This document shows, one piece after another, positions 1 through 9,271 of a stretch of 64,000 nt of DNA. The stretch comes from Coccinella septempunctata (taxonomy: Eukaryota; Arthropoda; Insecta; Coleoptera; Coccinellidae), in NCBI RefSeq assembly GCF_907165205.1, contig NC_058198.1:19653240-19717239 (forward strand), given 5' to 3'. Both the position numbers and the translations under genes were made by a program. The notes under the pieces are model-generated. The model did no database searches, had not been told where the DNA came from, and saw nothing but the letters and a program-made list of their open reading frames with translations. How positions within the stretch are numbered: the stretch's first letter is position 1; every line of letters begins with the position of its first letter.

Positions 1-156
1 CTTGAGATATTAGAAATCGTATGAATATGGGGGCCCTGAGTAGTGGGGCGCGGAGCGCTGGGTCTCCTGAAAGGGGGTTCCATTGTGGGGGTTCAGAGAT
101 GTAGTTGTATTTTGGGGCCGTAATAAAAAAAAGGGGGAAAAAAAGAATCTTGAAAT

Positions 157-245
157 CGACGGGATTCGAAACTAGGATAGTTTTATATAATCCGAATTAC
201 GAGGCGATCGCCTTATCAACGCGGCCGCGCCAGCTCGCTGATAAG
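157..245 (-). repeat. tRNA-like SINE head
   Basis: Read on the minus strand this stretch has an RNA polymerase III type layout: an A-box-like segment (TGGCGCGGCCG) followed after about 55 bases by a near-consensus B box (GTTTCGAATCC). The part between them resembles an anticodon arm (loop CTCGTAA) with an enlarged variable region. The acceptor stem does not close, so it is not a functional tRNA gene. A tRNA-derived SINE head is the simplest reading. Only one copy is visible here, so the family is inferred. Confidence 0.4.
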
Positions 246-589
246 GAAATTGAATTGTTGGTGATACGTTGATGACGCGATCATGGACTACACGTGCAGC
301 CTGGGAGTACACTGAACCCTGAGATGTCACTGGGGGGTCTGAATGATGTAAAAATATTGGGGGCCCCAGAGTGTCGCCTCCAGAGTATCGCCCCCCAGTT
401 AATTGAGTCCATGAGTTTTAAGTTTTTCATCAGTTCGATTTGAATAAGAATATTGAAAGAAAAAAATAATCAATGTTAATCTCACGGTTCTGTTATCATT
501 GTGGATTGAATTGTTTTCGTGTTTCGACAAGAATATGAGGATGCGGTTCCGAATTGGGAAATTGAAAAATATTTTTCTGCTTCGAAAAT
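246..589. other. No gene recognised
   Basis: Mixed G-rich and AT-rich sequence without a supportable gene. Near 530-560 a short reading (E-Y-E-D-A-V-P-N) resembles the start of the ORF at 590-916 (D-Y-E-D-V-V-L-N). It may be a duplicated or decayed copy of that N-terminus. Confidence 0.4.
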
Positions 590-916
590 GTGAATGTCAT
601 AATATCCGATGTTTGTGATGTTCCAAAAGATTATGAGGATGTGGTTCTGAATCAAGAAAATGGAAGATTATATCGATATAATGGGAGATATTGGTTTCTA
701 CGACACACTACACCGCATATACGTTACAATCACATACCACCGAGTGAAACATTGGCAGAATTTAAACAGGAAGCTGGCATCGTTTTACAACCGAAGAATT
801 TTCTTGTTACAATGCAGGATGAAGAAAACCTGACATATTGTAATTTGTCCTATTCCCCCAATAAAAATAAAGGAAATAAAAGATATTTTTCCTTCTCTGG
901 TATGAAGAAGGTATAA
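590..916 (+). CDS. Hypothetical ORF beside Polinton-like module
   Basis: I do not recognise this 108-codon open frame. It has no ATG near its start: the frame opens just after a TGA at 563 and the first ATG is about codon 75. It is therefore either a 3' exon, a 5'-truncated gene or chance. The translation looks protein-like: tyrosine/asparagine-rich (L-Y-R-Y-N-G-R-Y-W), then an acidic part, then a basic tail. It lies directly upstream of, and co-oriented with, the small gene at 1053 and the DNA polymerase at 1376, and its stop overlaps the TATA-like motif used by them. It could be an upstream gene of the same Polinton-like element. Confidence 0.35.
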   Translation: MNVIISDVCDVPKDYEDVVLNQENGRLYRYNGRYWFLRHTTPHIRYNHIPPSETLAEFKQEAGIVLQPKNFLVTMQDEENLTYCNLSYSPNKNKGNKRYFSFSGMKKV

Positions 917-1052
917 AAACAGATAACATTAGACGTTTTCAATCATTCGTCTCAAGTTAGTGCAATAGTGATCTAGGTGAGTAAAATTTTAAAATATTCT
1001 AAAATGTTTTTCTATAAATTTTTTTTCTTCTCAATTCAAGATATCCAGAAAA
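912..1052 (+). promoter_or_regulatory. Putative TATA promoter and leader intron
   Basis: TATAAAAA at 912-919 is followed about 30 bases downstream by an initiator-like TCAATCATTCG, then a short leader ending in a consensus donor (GTGAGT from 977). A pyrimidine-rich tract and CAAG acceptor end at 1040. This fits a leader exon, a 64-bp intron and a second exon that opens with the ATG at 1053. The spacing is what an RNA polymerase II core promoter should show, but no transcript is available. Confidence 0.45.
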
Positions 1053-1355
1053 ATGGATTTCGAAAGAGTAAATACAGCATGTTTTTATTCAGAGAAATCT
1101 ACAATCAAGCTCCGAGACTTACCACTTGGAGAGAAATTTCGTATTTTAAAGGCGAGCCTGTTGAAAACTCGTTATGGGAAGACCATACTCTTAGAGCTGG
1201 AGAAAAATATAGTCTTCCTACCGAAACGAGCTACCGATACTGTGAAGGAGTGCCTGGATCAATTGAATGAGGGGAAGATCTTTCTAAAATTCACAGGTGT
1301 GAAGGATATTGGAACGAAGTATCCTCTATCAAATTTCGAATTCAGTGAAGAATAA
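1053..1355 (+). CDS. Small OB-fold-like protein of Polinton-like element
   Basis: A 100-codon ORF with an ATG just 12 bases after the predicted splice acceptor. The pattern L-P-L-G-E-K-F-R-I, then K-T-R-Y-G-K-T-I-L-L-E-L, then I-V-F-L-P-K-R is an alternating beta-strand arrangement. I associate it with small OB-like single-strand-binding proteins that precede Polinton-type polymerases in insect genomes; that link is from memory and is inference here. It is followed after only 20 bases by the ATG of the polymerase on the same strand, so the two could come from one bicistronic message. No transmembrane or signal segment is present. The frame is complete and unbroken. Confidence 0.5.
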   Translation: MDFERVNTACFYSEKSTIKLRDLPLGEKFRILKASLLKTRYGKTILLELEKNIVFLPKRATDTVKECLDQLNEGKIFLKFTGVKDIGTKYPLSNFEFSEE

Positions 1356-1375
1356 AATTGTTAGAAGTCGTCGCC

Positions 1376-1794
1376 ATGGAGGTAAATGATGATTCTATAT
1401 CAGTTTTTCATAGAGCATTCAGGTATTTAGAAAAAATTAAATCTTTGAAATGTAAGCTTCTTATAAATAATCACATAAAATTATACAACAAGATGATGAA
1501 AAAAACAAATATTCATAGTCATAAATTCAAAATTCAAACTAACATAAATCATTTGAAACGATATACAACAATTTTACAACGAATGGTTTCATCTAAAAAG
1601 GGGGGTGATTTACGGAATAGACGTTCTCGTAGGGTAAAGTGGGAAGATGTTCAATCAACCTTTACTGGTAGAGTCAGAACTGGAGTTATTATAAATCTGA
1701 AACATATTGAAATAAATAAGTTTTTCGTAGATGCCATTGTTCTCATTAAAAGAAGATTGAAAAATCTATTGAAAAAACTGAATATGATTAAAAT
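1376..1794 (+). pseudogene. Polinton-type DNA polymerase B, N-terminal part
   Basis: The open frame is longer upstream through a TTG, but ATG at 1376 sits in a good context (gccATGg) and is the likely start. After a basic helical region it contains R-R-V-K-W-E-D-V-Q-S-T-F and R-V-R-T-G-V-I-I-N-L-K-H-I, the N-terminal hallmark of the protein-primed polymerases of Polinton/Maverick-like insect elements. The frame ends at 1794, where a gypsy LTR (TGTTATG) is inserted. The protein resumes in the same frame after the 3' LTR near 6298. The polymerase is cut into four pieces by insertions and carries frameshifts in the last one, so it is dead. Confidence 0.7.
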
Positions 1795-1976
1795 TGTTAT
1801 GTATTGAATGTATGAATTCGTTATCTGAGAAACACCACATGTTCCAATGATGGTAATGTTCAATAAGACGGAGTCAGGCCCGTCAGTTGTATGCTAGATA
1901 TCGAATGAGATTTATATTGATGCTTAAATAAAATTCTAAAAAATCCAACGTAGTAATTATTCTGGAAGATATTACA
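1795..1976 (+). repeat. 5' LTR of gypsy element
   Basis: A 182-bp LTR starting TGTTATG and ending TTACA. AATAAA near 1926 could serve as poly(A) signal. Its copy at 6121 is identical through position 172. Confidence 0.9.
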
Positions 1977-1977
1977 T

Positions 1978-1990
1978 TGGCGACGAGGAT
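1978..1990 (+). promoter_or_regulatory. Primer-binding site of gypsy element
   Basis: TGGCGACGAGGAT follows the 5' LTR by one base. It is complementary to the 3' end of insect tRNA-Ser(GCT), as I remember that sequence. The first 13 bases match, then similarity stops. Confidence 0.65.
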
Positions 1991-2013
1991 AAAAGTCGAT
2001 TAGTGAGTTCAAG

Positions 2014-5000
2014 ATGTCTGATAAGCTTGGTGCATTACGTGAATATGATATTCATAGTGATTGGACAATTTATAATCGCCGTTTGGAGAGTTATTTCAAA
2101 GCGAATGGTATTGAAGATGATGAAAAGAAACGGGCGATTCTTCTGAATTCGCTGAATGAAGAGGCCTACAAACTGATGTATAATTTATGCATGCCAGTCG
2201 TTCCAGAAAATAAGCAATATAATGAGTTAACGTCCATATTTGATGAGCATTTTAAGAGCTCTTTGTCACCGTTTGCAGCTCGCTATAAATTTTATAATTC
2301 AGCAATGGATGCCCACGAGACAGTAGCTAACTGGGCTGCTAGAGTAAGAAGTTTGGCCGGACAATGTGAATTTGGCAGCACTGTTTATGACTGGGTTCTA
2401 CGAGATCGTTTTATAATTGGTTTCGAAAAAGGACCCATTCAAGATAGATTATTCGAAGAGAAAATTACATGCAGTTTCAGTGACGTCATCACCATTGCAT
2501 CCAGCAAAATGGCGGCCCAGAAAAATTCATGTATGGAGGAAGTTAAAATTGAACCAGGCTTACACCATATTTCTCAGCATCCAAGAACGCCATCAACAGC
2601 GCAGAATCGCAGTGTGATGAGTGATAGTGGTGCGTCAGGAAGTGGCGTCCAGAATCGGCGGAAAAAGTGTACAGTTTGCGGTCGACGCAACCATTTCACC
2701 AGTGATTGTAGGTTTAAGGATTATACATGTAATGTATGTAATGAAGTAGGTCATTTAGCGAGATTATGTCCCAATAGGGAACATCAAAGAAATGGTCCAA
2801 AAAGATTTCAGAATTTTATAGAAGTCAAAGATGATTTTTTTAATTTGACAGATACAAAATCAATCAACCAATTCAATGAACCTTTTTTCGTTCATGTTTA
2901 TATTGATGAATTCAAACATAGGTTTCAACTGGATTCGGGAGCAAGTGTATCTGCAGTTTCATATTCTTTTTGGTTGAATAACTTGCGTAAATATTCATTG
3001 AGCAAAGCTGAACGTAGCTTGTATTTTTACAATGGCGATAAAATGTTTCCGGCGGGTGTTTGCAAACTAAAAATTAGATTCAGGAATATCATAAAGTGGT
3101 TAGATATTTACGTTATCAAAAACGGTGGACCTCCTATTTTGGGTCGGGATTTTATGTACATGTTTGGTTTGAAAATTTCGAGTTCATTTCATTTTTTTAC
3201 CTCAACAGAAGACTTAAAAAAGAAATTCTCACACGTGTTTTCACCTGGATTGGGGTGTTTCAATAAAGAAAAATTATCACTGAAATTGAAAGATGCAGAT
3301 ATATCACCAAAATTCATTAAAGCCAGACCCTTGCCTTACGGTATCAAAGAAAAGGTGGAGAAGGAGATTGATAGACTCATCGAGTTGGGGGTATTGAAAC
3401 AGGTTGATTATTCGAGATGGGCCTCCCCTATAGTACCTGTACTCAAAAAAGATGGTTCAGTACGAATTTGTGGTGATTTTAAAATAACGATCAATCCCCA
3501 CCTCGAGGTTGATCAGTTTCCTCTTCCACTTGTTGACGATATTCTGGCCGAACTAGGAGGATCAGTAATTTTTTCTAAAATAGATTTATCACATGCATAC
3601 AATCAGGTTGAATTAGAGGAAGAATCGCAAGAGTTAGTTACAATAAGTACTCATAAAGGTCTCTTTCGTTATTTGCGATTACCTTTCGGAGTAGCTCCGG
3701 CGTGTGCTAAATTTCAGAAATTGATGACAGTGCTTTTTAGCGGTATACCAGGTGTAAAAGTTTTTGTTGACGATTTACTAATAAGCGGAAAGAATCAAGC
3801 TGAACATGATGAGCGTTTATTTCGAGTCCTAAATATTATGGAAAATTCCGGATTGAAAGTGTCTATAGAGAAATGTTCATTTAATGAAAGGGTAGTTCAA
3901 TATCTGGGGTACACAATTAGTGAGGATGGTATTCATGCGAATGATGAAAAGATTCAGGCTATAAAAGAAGCACCAATTCCTAAATCAGTAACAGAATTGA
4001 AATCGATTTTAGGTATAATAAACTATTACGGAAAATTTGTTCCAAATTTGGCAACTATTTTGAGTCCGTTACATGATCTTCTAAAAAAAAATTCTAAATT
4101 CATGTGGAATAGAAAATGCGATGAAGCGTTCTCTATAGTTAAAAAAATATTAATGTCAAATAAAGTTCTATCACATTTTGATGTAAAGTTGCCAATTAAA
4201 CTAACAACTGATGCTAGCCCAGTTGGTTTAGGAGCTATGATTTCACAGGTTGATAATACGGGTGGAGAACGGGTCATTTCTTATGCATCACGCACTTTAT
4301 CATCTGCTGAAAGGAACTACAGCCAGATTGAACGGGAAGGATTAGCGATTATTTTTGGTATAAGTAAATTTAACCAATATTTGTTTGGAAGGAAGTTCAC
4401 TTTAGTGACAGACAATAAACCATTAATGTCCATTTTCAATCCGGCAAAGGGAATCCCTCAATTTTCCGCAAATAGACTGAGGAGGTGGGCTGTTTTCCTA
4501 TCGAACTATCAGTATGATGTTGAGTTCATTAAATCCGAGAGAAATGTTGCTGATTTTCTATCCCGGTTACCAATTAATTATTCAGAGCCTATTGATAATG
4601 TTGATGTGAATTATTTAAATTATTTTCAGAATAGTGATGTGAACATGAATTTTGAGTTAATTAAACTGAAAACACGATTTGATCCACAATTGTCTAAAAT
4701 CGCAAACTTTGTTAAAAATGGTTGGCCTAAATTCGCAAAGAAAAATGATGAGTACAAACGATTTTTTATGATCAGAAACCAATTGACTCTAGAAGATGGT
4801 GTTTTGCTATGGAATAACCGAATCATTATTCCTCTTTCCTTGCGGAAATCTATGTTGCTTCAATTGCATTCTACTCATTTAGGTGTAGTAAAAATGAAGA
4901 ATATGGCTAGATCTCATTTTTTTTGGCCTGGTATCAATGATGACATAGAAAAATTGTCGGCTAGTTGTGATAGTTGTGCAATGAATAAAACGAATCCTCC

Positions 5001-6006
5001 AGAAAATATACTTAGACCTTGGCCATGGCCAGAGGAGGTTTTTTCGAGGGTACATATTGATTATTTTTATTTTCAAAATTTGTATTTTCTAATAATTATC
5101 GATTCACATTCGAAATGGGTGGAAGTTTTTCCTACCAAAAGCATGAGTTCAAGTTTCACGGAAAAGGCTTTAATGGGTACCTTTTGTCGTTTTGGTTTAC
5201 CTAAATGCCTTGTATCAGACAATGCAAAAAATTTTGTTAGTCAAGAATTTGAAATGTTTCTTAGGCGGTACAATATTGAACATGTAACTTCTCCTCCCTT
5301 TTATCCACAATCAAATGGAGCTGCAGAAAACTGCGTCAGAACTATGAAGAGTGCCCTTAAGAAAGCTTTAGATCAAAGTGATGAAAGAGATATAAATAAA
5401 GTTTTGAACGCGTTTCTTTTTGATTATAGGAATGTTCCTCACTCAACAACGGGTGTTGCGCCCGCCTTTCTCATGTTTGGTCGAAATTTGCGTACAAGAT
5501 TTGATATAATGAAACCGGATGTAAACTTAAAGAAAAATGTAAAAGAGAAACAACTGAAACAAACTCAATATTGCGGGGGGAAAGATAGAGCGGGTAAATT
5601 CAAAATAGGTCAACATGTACTTGTAAGAGATTATCGAAGTAAGTCACAGCGTTGGATTTCCGCGATTATAAAAAAGCAATTAGGCAAGTGTGTTTTTCTT
5701 TGTGAGATTCCTGAACTCAATTATGCTAAGTGGAAACGACATATTAATCAATTAGTAGAACGTAATAAATTCATATCAAGTGCTACCAGTTCAAACTGTT
5801 TGCAAATTCCTAAGGATCGAGCGGAGGCATTGGATGTTACAACGGATGAAAATTCAAATTCGGAGATTTCCGAAAGTGAATTAGAAAAATCCTTAGTTTC
5901 CCAAAATGTTCCTGATGATTCTCCGGATGGGCTTGCTTCCGAATCAAGTACCAGGCGTAGACCTAAACGTAATGCAAGACCGCCTGAAAGGCTTGTCTAT
6001 GAATAA
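2014..6006 (+). CDS. Gypsy Gag-Pol polyprotein
   Basis: A 1330-codon intact frame with its ATG 27 bases after the primer site. Domains in order: capsid-like gag (about 1-200); two CCHC knuckles (C-T-V-C...C and C-N-V-C-N-E-V-G-H...C, about 219-253); aspartic protease (L-D-S-G-A-S, about 307); reverse transcriptase with L-P-F-G-V-A (about 556) and catalytic F-V-D-D (about 584); RNase H (T-T-D-A-S near 731, E in S-Q-I-E-R-E-G, T-D-N-K-P-L); integrase with H-H-C-C finger (about 951-990) and D, D, E residues in H-I-D-Y, V-S-D-N-A and G-A-A-E-N. An acidic tail ends in basic R-R-R-P-K-R. All catalytic residues I can identify are present, so it could be active. The F in F-V-D-D instead of Y is common in insect gypsy elements. 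Confidence 0.92.
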   Translation: MSDKLGALREYDIHSDWTIYNRRLESYFKANGIEDDEKKRAILLNSLNEEAYKLMYNLCMPVVPENKQYNELTSIFDEHFKSSLSPFAARYKFYNSAMDAHETVANWAARVRSLAGQCEFGSTVYDWVLRDRFIIGFEKGPIQDRLFEEKITCSFSDVITIASSKMAAQKNSCMEEVKIEPGLHHISQHPRTPSTAQNRSVMSDSGASGSGVQNRRKKCTVCGRRNHFTSDCRFKDYTCNVCNEVGHLARLCPNREHQRNGPKRFQNFIEVKDDFFNLTDTKSINQFNEPFFVHVYIDEFKHRFQLDSGASVSAVSYSFWLNNLRKYSLSKAERSLYFYNGDKMFPAGVCKLKIRFRNIIKWLDIYVIKNGGPPILGRDFMYMFGLKISSSFHFFTSTEDLKKKFSHVFSPGLGCFNKEKLSLKLKDADISPKFIKARPLPYGIKEKVEKEIDRLIELGVLKQVDYSRWASPIVPVLKKDGSVRICGDFKITINPHLEVDQFPLPLVDDILAELGGSVIFSKIDLSHAYNQVELEEESQELVTISTHKGLFRYLRLPFGVAPACAKFQKLMTVLFSGIPGVKVFVDDLLISGKNQAEHDERLFRVLNIMENSGLKVSIEKCSFNERVVQYLGYTISEDGIHANDEKIQAIKEAPIPKSVTELKSILGIINYYGKFVPNLATILSPLHDLLKKNSKFMWNRKCDEAFSIVKKILMSNKVLSHFDVKLPIKLTTDASPVGLGAMISQVDNTGGERVISYASRTLSSAERNYSQIEREGLAIIFGISKFNQYLFGRKFTLVTDNKPLMSIFNPAKGIPQFSANRLRRWAVFLSNYQYDVEFIKSERNVADFLSRLPINYSEPIDNVDVNYLNYFQNSDVNMNFELIKLKTRFDPQLSKIANFVKNGWPKFAKKNDEYKRFFMIRNQLTLEDGVLLWNNRIIIPLSLRKSMLLQLHSTHLGVVKMKNMARSHFFWPGINDDIEKLSASCDSCAMNKTNPPENILRPWPWPEEVFSRVHIDYFYFQNLYFLIIIDSHSKWVEVFPTKSMSSSFTEKALMGTFCRFGLPKCLVSDNAKNFVSQEFEMFLRRYNIEHVTSPPFYPQSNGAAENCVRTMKSALKKALDQSDERDINKVLNAFLFDYRNVPHSTTGVAPAFLMFGRNLRTRFDIMKPDVNLKKNVKEKQLKQTQYCGGKDRAGKFKIGQHVLVRDYRSKSQRWISAIIKKQLGKCVFLCEIPELNYAKWKRHINQLVERNKFISSATSSNCLQIPKDRAEALDVTTDENSNSEISESELEKSLVSQNVPDDSPDGLASESSTRRRPKRNARPPERLVYE

Positions 6007-6108
6007 AGAAAAAGTAAGAAAATTGTTTCACAAAAACTGTTAGTATTATTATAATTTTCGGAAATGTTTATTTTTTTTGTTTTGAAGTTTCATTCCTTTC
6101 AAAGGAAT

Positions 6109-6120
6109 AGGTGGGAAGGG
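6109..6120 (+). promoter_or_regulatory. Polypurine tract of gypsy element
   Basis: AGGTGGGAAGGG lies flush against the 3' LTR. It is the expected plus-strand primer site and fixes the left edge of the 3' LTR at 6121. Confidence 0.8.
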
Positions 6121-6297
6121 TGTTATGTATTGAATGTATGAATTCGTTATCTGAGAAACACCACATGTTCCAATGATGGTAATGTTCAATAAGACGGAGT
6201 CAGGCCCGTCAGTTGTATGCTAGATATCGAATGAGATTTATATTGATGCTTAAATAAAATTCTAAAAAATCCAACGTAGTAATTATTCTGGAATACA
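6121..6297 (+). repeat. 3' LTR of gypsy element
   Basis: Starts TGTTATG and is identical to the 5' LTR up to TCTGGAA. The terminal GATAT of the other LTR is missing. The last few bases (ATACA) could equally be host polymerase sequence, because they continue the polymerase frame as N-T-T-F, so the right border is uncertain by up to about 7 bases. Confidence 0.85.
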
Positions 6298-6863
6298 ACT
6301 TTTTGTGGTGAGTTCATAAAAAAATCTGGAGATTCTGAAATACTAGATTTCAAATACTTTAAATCAGAAAATTTCATTGTTGATTCTGGTTGCGATCTTG
6401 ACCGACTTTTATCAGAGCTCATATTAGATAAAATCTTCAAAAAATTAGAAGAATTTCAAGAAAAAGACAGCGGTTACGCACTTCATTCTATTATATCACT
6501 TGAGGTTAATATTAATAAATTTGAAATGGGGAATGGTAGCTCATATATTGAGTTGCCCGATGAGATCAAACGTCGAAAGGCTTGTATAAATATCAAATAT
6601 TATGATAATGCTTGTTTCGCTTGGAGTATTGTTGCTGGACTTCATCCTAGAGAGAAAAATTGTGATCGTGTGAAATCTTATCCATATTTCAAAAATGTTC
6701 TTAGTTGTCAAGATATAAAATTTCCAATGAGCATTAGAGATATTCATAAATTCGAGAAAATTAATAATTTATCAGTGAATATTTTTTCGCTACAATTGAA
6801 TAAGAATAAATTCGAGGTTGTGCCTACACGTATATCCACACAAATAAATTTCGATAGACATTT
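6298..6863 (+). pseudogene. Polinton-type DNA polymerase B, second segment
   Basis: Continues the polymerase after the gypsy insertion in one frame: T-F-C-G-E-F, then G-S-S-Y-I-E-L-P, K-A-C-I-N-I-K, then C-F-A-W-S-I and Y-P-Y-F. These are the conserved blocks preceding the exonuclease domain in the insect Polinton-like polymerases (from memory of the family). It reads through to about 6860 (D-R-H-L), where the (ATA)n tail of a minus-strand LINE begins. No internal stop interrupts it. The next polymerase piece resumes at about 10158. Confidence 0.7.
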
Positions 6864-7170
6864 AATAATAATAATAATAATAATGACTTTATTTCAAACA
6901 AAATAGTAAATAATAATAAACTCAGTATTATCAATAGAAAATCCCAGGGCGGAGTTCAGATGGTCGCAAAGCAAGCTTAGCCACCCCTGCTCTTCCACTC
7001 AAACCCTGATAGAAAATATAAACAAACAAAAAATAATTGGCAATACAATTCAAGACAAAATTATCAAAAATACAAATAAAATAAAAAAAAAGAAAAAAAA
7101 AAGTATTTAGAAGCAGATATTCCAACTCTAAAAATATTATATACTTGTAGAAGTGCCATATATGAAGAAA

Positions 7171-7686
7171 TCACTGATTATTCTGACTGCACTGATCTCT
7201 ATAAACTGTATCTCTGATCTTAGCTCTGAAGGATGACACGGATAAATTAACAAGCGAACTACCTATATATTTGTTAAAATACTTATAAATTGAGAAACTG
7301 AAAGATCTCTCAAATAGAGACAACCTATGAGAAGGGGGGGATATAAGTCCTCTACTGCGCGTGTTTAGATTATGGACGTCAGACCTGAAGGTTATCTTTC
7401 GATACAGATACGATGGCTTACGAGACAATAAAATGCGATGGTAGCAAACTAAAGCTCCCACCAAAAATCTGTTACGCATATTCAACCACCTGACATCCAC
7501 CAATTTGTGGCTAATGCGCTCAAATTTGCGAATTCCGAAAATGAATCTCAAGCAAGAATTTTGAATCCTTTGTATTGAGTCCAAGGTTGCCTGATCCAAA
7601 CAGGAGAAAAATACCTGTGAGCAATAATTAAAATTTGATAACACCAGGGAGTCACAAACAGTCTTCTTTACCTCAATAGGCAAGGC
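7171..7686 (-). pseudogene. LINE A reverse transcriptase, C-terminal part
   Basis: Carries the post-RT region of LINE A: S-L-V-L-S-N-F-N-Y-C-S, then the cysteine-containing thumb segment I-Q-N-S-C-L-R-F-I-F, then a basic tail with N-T-R-S-R-G. The frame ends at a stop at 7171, followed by a 3' UTR and the trinucleotide tail. The upstream boundary is the LINE B insertion. No internal stop is seen in this piece. Confidence 0.7.
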
Positions 7687-7691
7687 ACTAC

Positions 7692-9266
7692 TAGAAGGCA
7701 ATAAATATCAGAATGACGAAATACCTCAAAAATGATGCAATGGCTAGCCTTCTGGAGACAGTTTTCAAATCGGTCGACAACGCCACTCCAACTCTCTGTG
7801 TCTTTCTTGACCTGGCTAAAGCCTTCGACACGGTGTGCCACTCGGAGTTGTTGGAGCGTTTGGAGGAGGTGGGTATACGTGGAAATGAATTGGCACTACT
7901 TAAAAATTATCTTAAAGATCGGATACAGGAGGTAGTGGTTGATGGTGAGGCCAGTGAACAAAGAAAGATCAAGGTTGGCATACCTCAGGGTACAATACTA
8001 GGCCCATTGCTGTTTTTAGTATACGTAAATAATTTACTGAACTCGTACACTACTGGCTGCATAGTTAGCTTCGCGGACGACACAGCGATTGTATATACAG
8101 CGGACAGCTGGGACGAGCTGAAGAACAGGGCAGAAAGTGATCTTATAAACGTTTTTAACTGGTTCAGCCATCAAAGCTTGACGGTGAATATAGAAAAAAC
8201 TTTCTTCTTGCCGTTTACATGCTATAGAAACAGCCTACCAGGTTATGTTAAACTAACACTCTCAATTGATGGTAAAGTGGTTGAGATACGCTCCAAATCA
8301 GCACATAAATATCTGGGAGTCACGTTAGACTCCCACTTGAGATGGAATGTTCATGTTGATAATATGGTAAGAACGATAAGACCGCTTTTGTATAAGTTCA
8401 AATACATGAGAACATTCCTGGACATCAATTATTTAAGAGTACTTTATTATGCCTTCGTCGAAGCTCGTCTACAATACGGTATACTCAGCTGGGGTGCAGC
8501 ACTGCCAATCCATCTGAAGAAGCTTGAAGTTCTCCAGAAGAAAATTTTGAAAATAATGTTCAAAAAGGAGAACACCTATCCATCCAGAGCTCTGTTCAGG
8601 GAATCGGGCCTACTGGACATCCGGCAGCTCTATATGTACAACACATTAATGTATTTGTATAAGAATAAATATTTAATGAAGAAGGTCGACCATCAATATG
8701 AAACTAGGAATAAAGCTGAACTGTTTATTCAAGTAGATAGAATGAAAAAGGCGTTGGGCCAGCGTTCCTTGATGTATCAGGCCAGACGAATATTCAATAC
8801 GATACCGGAAGTATATAAGAAGTATACCTTTGAAGTAAACTCTGTGAGACTGATGCGAAGTAAAATTAAATCATACATAAGATCTTTGGACCGAGATACA
8901 GTACATGCGATCATAAACCCCCCAGTTGTATGAAGGGATGATTTTGGAGTTGACCATAGAGTGTCTTTACATGAGAATCCACTCATTTGTGTTTGATATG
9001 TTAATTTTATTATTATTGTTAACACTTTTCACTCAGCCATAAGAATAATATATACTGTGTAGCATTATAGGGAACTCGGGAAATAAACAGACAACCAACC
9101 CATGCACAACCGAAGGGTTATTATGGGTTATTCAGTTTATTTGCCTCATTGAGGGGAAAAAAGGGCTAACATACTTTTCGTTTTATATATGTGTAATATC
9201 AAATGGCACTAAAATAATACATGTTATATATTGGTGAATAAACTTATTATTATTATTATTATTATT
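7692..9266 (+). mobile_element. Non-LTR retrotransposon B, 5'-truncated, nested in LINE A
   Basis: A 1575-bp 5'-truncated LINE on the plus strand ending in an ATT repeat (9246-9266). It is flanked by the 5-bp duplication ACTAC (7687-7691 and 9267-9271). Excision of element plus one ACTAC restores the LINE A frame. Its RT is clearly of the same lineage as LINE C at 21.5-26.2 kb. The 3' UTR spans 8937-9245. Confidence 0.85.
7713..8933 (+). CDS. LINE B reverse transcriptase fragment
   Basis: A 406-codon open frame that starts inside the RT domain and is therefore a 5'-truncated ORF2; the ATG at 7713 is not a natural start. Seen: D-L-A-K-A-F-D-T-V (RT block A, about 33), G-I-P-Q-G-T-I-L-G-P (about 90), F-A-D-D (catalytic, about 119), K-Y-L-G-V (about 200) and the thumb region, ending I-I-N-P-P-V-V. 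It lacks the endonuclease and the first RT blocks. The open state suggests a fairly young copy, but it cannot be autonomous. Confidence 0.85.
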   Translation: MTKYLKNDAMASLLETVFKSVDNATPTLCVFLDLAKAFDTVCHSELLERLEEVGIRGNELALLKNYLKDRIQEVVVDGEASEQRKIKVGIPQGTILGPLLFLVYVNNLLNSYTTGCIVSFADDTAIVYTADSWDELKNRAESDLINVFNWFSHQSLTVNIEKTFFLPFTCYRNSLPGYVKLTLSIDGKVVEIRSKSAHKYLGVTLDSHLRWNVHVDNMVRTIRPLLYKFKYMRTFLDINYLRVLYYAFVEARLQYGILSWGAALPIHLKKLEVLQKKILKIMFKKENTYPSRALFRESGLLDIRQLYMYNTLMYLYKNKYLMKKVDHQYETRNKAELFIQVDRMKKALGQRSLMYQARRIFNTIPEVYKKYTFEVNSVRLMRSKIKSYIRSLDRDTVHAIINPPVV

Positions 9267-9271
9267 ACTAC

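Larger units (their letters stand above)
1795..6297 (+). mobile_element. Full-length Ty3/gypsy LTR retrotransposon (Mag-like)
   Basis: A complete element: 5' LTR, tRNA-type primer site, one uninterrupted gag-pol frame, polypurine tract and 3' LTR. The LTRs are identical over their first 172 bp and differ only by a 5-bp gap at the very end, so insertion is recent. The single gag-pol ORF, absence of env and zinc-knuckle gag fit the Mag-type (K02A2.6-like) gypsy group; clade placement is by eye. It disrupts the Polinton-like polymerase. The target-site duplication is not clear: flanks read AAAT on the left and AACT or GAAT on the right, depending on where the 3' LTR ends. Confidence 0.9.

Noticed and set aside
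1791..6301. A clean 4-bp TSD for the gypsy element
   Set aside because: AAAT against AACT (or GAAT) is only a 3-of-4 match and the 3' LTR end is ambiguous, so I do not claim it.
6541..6747. Minus-strand ORFs opposite the polymerase and gag-pol
   Set aside because: These are antisense shadows of real plus-strand coding sequence.
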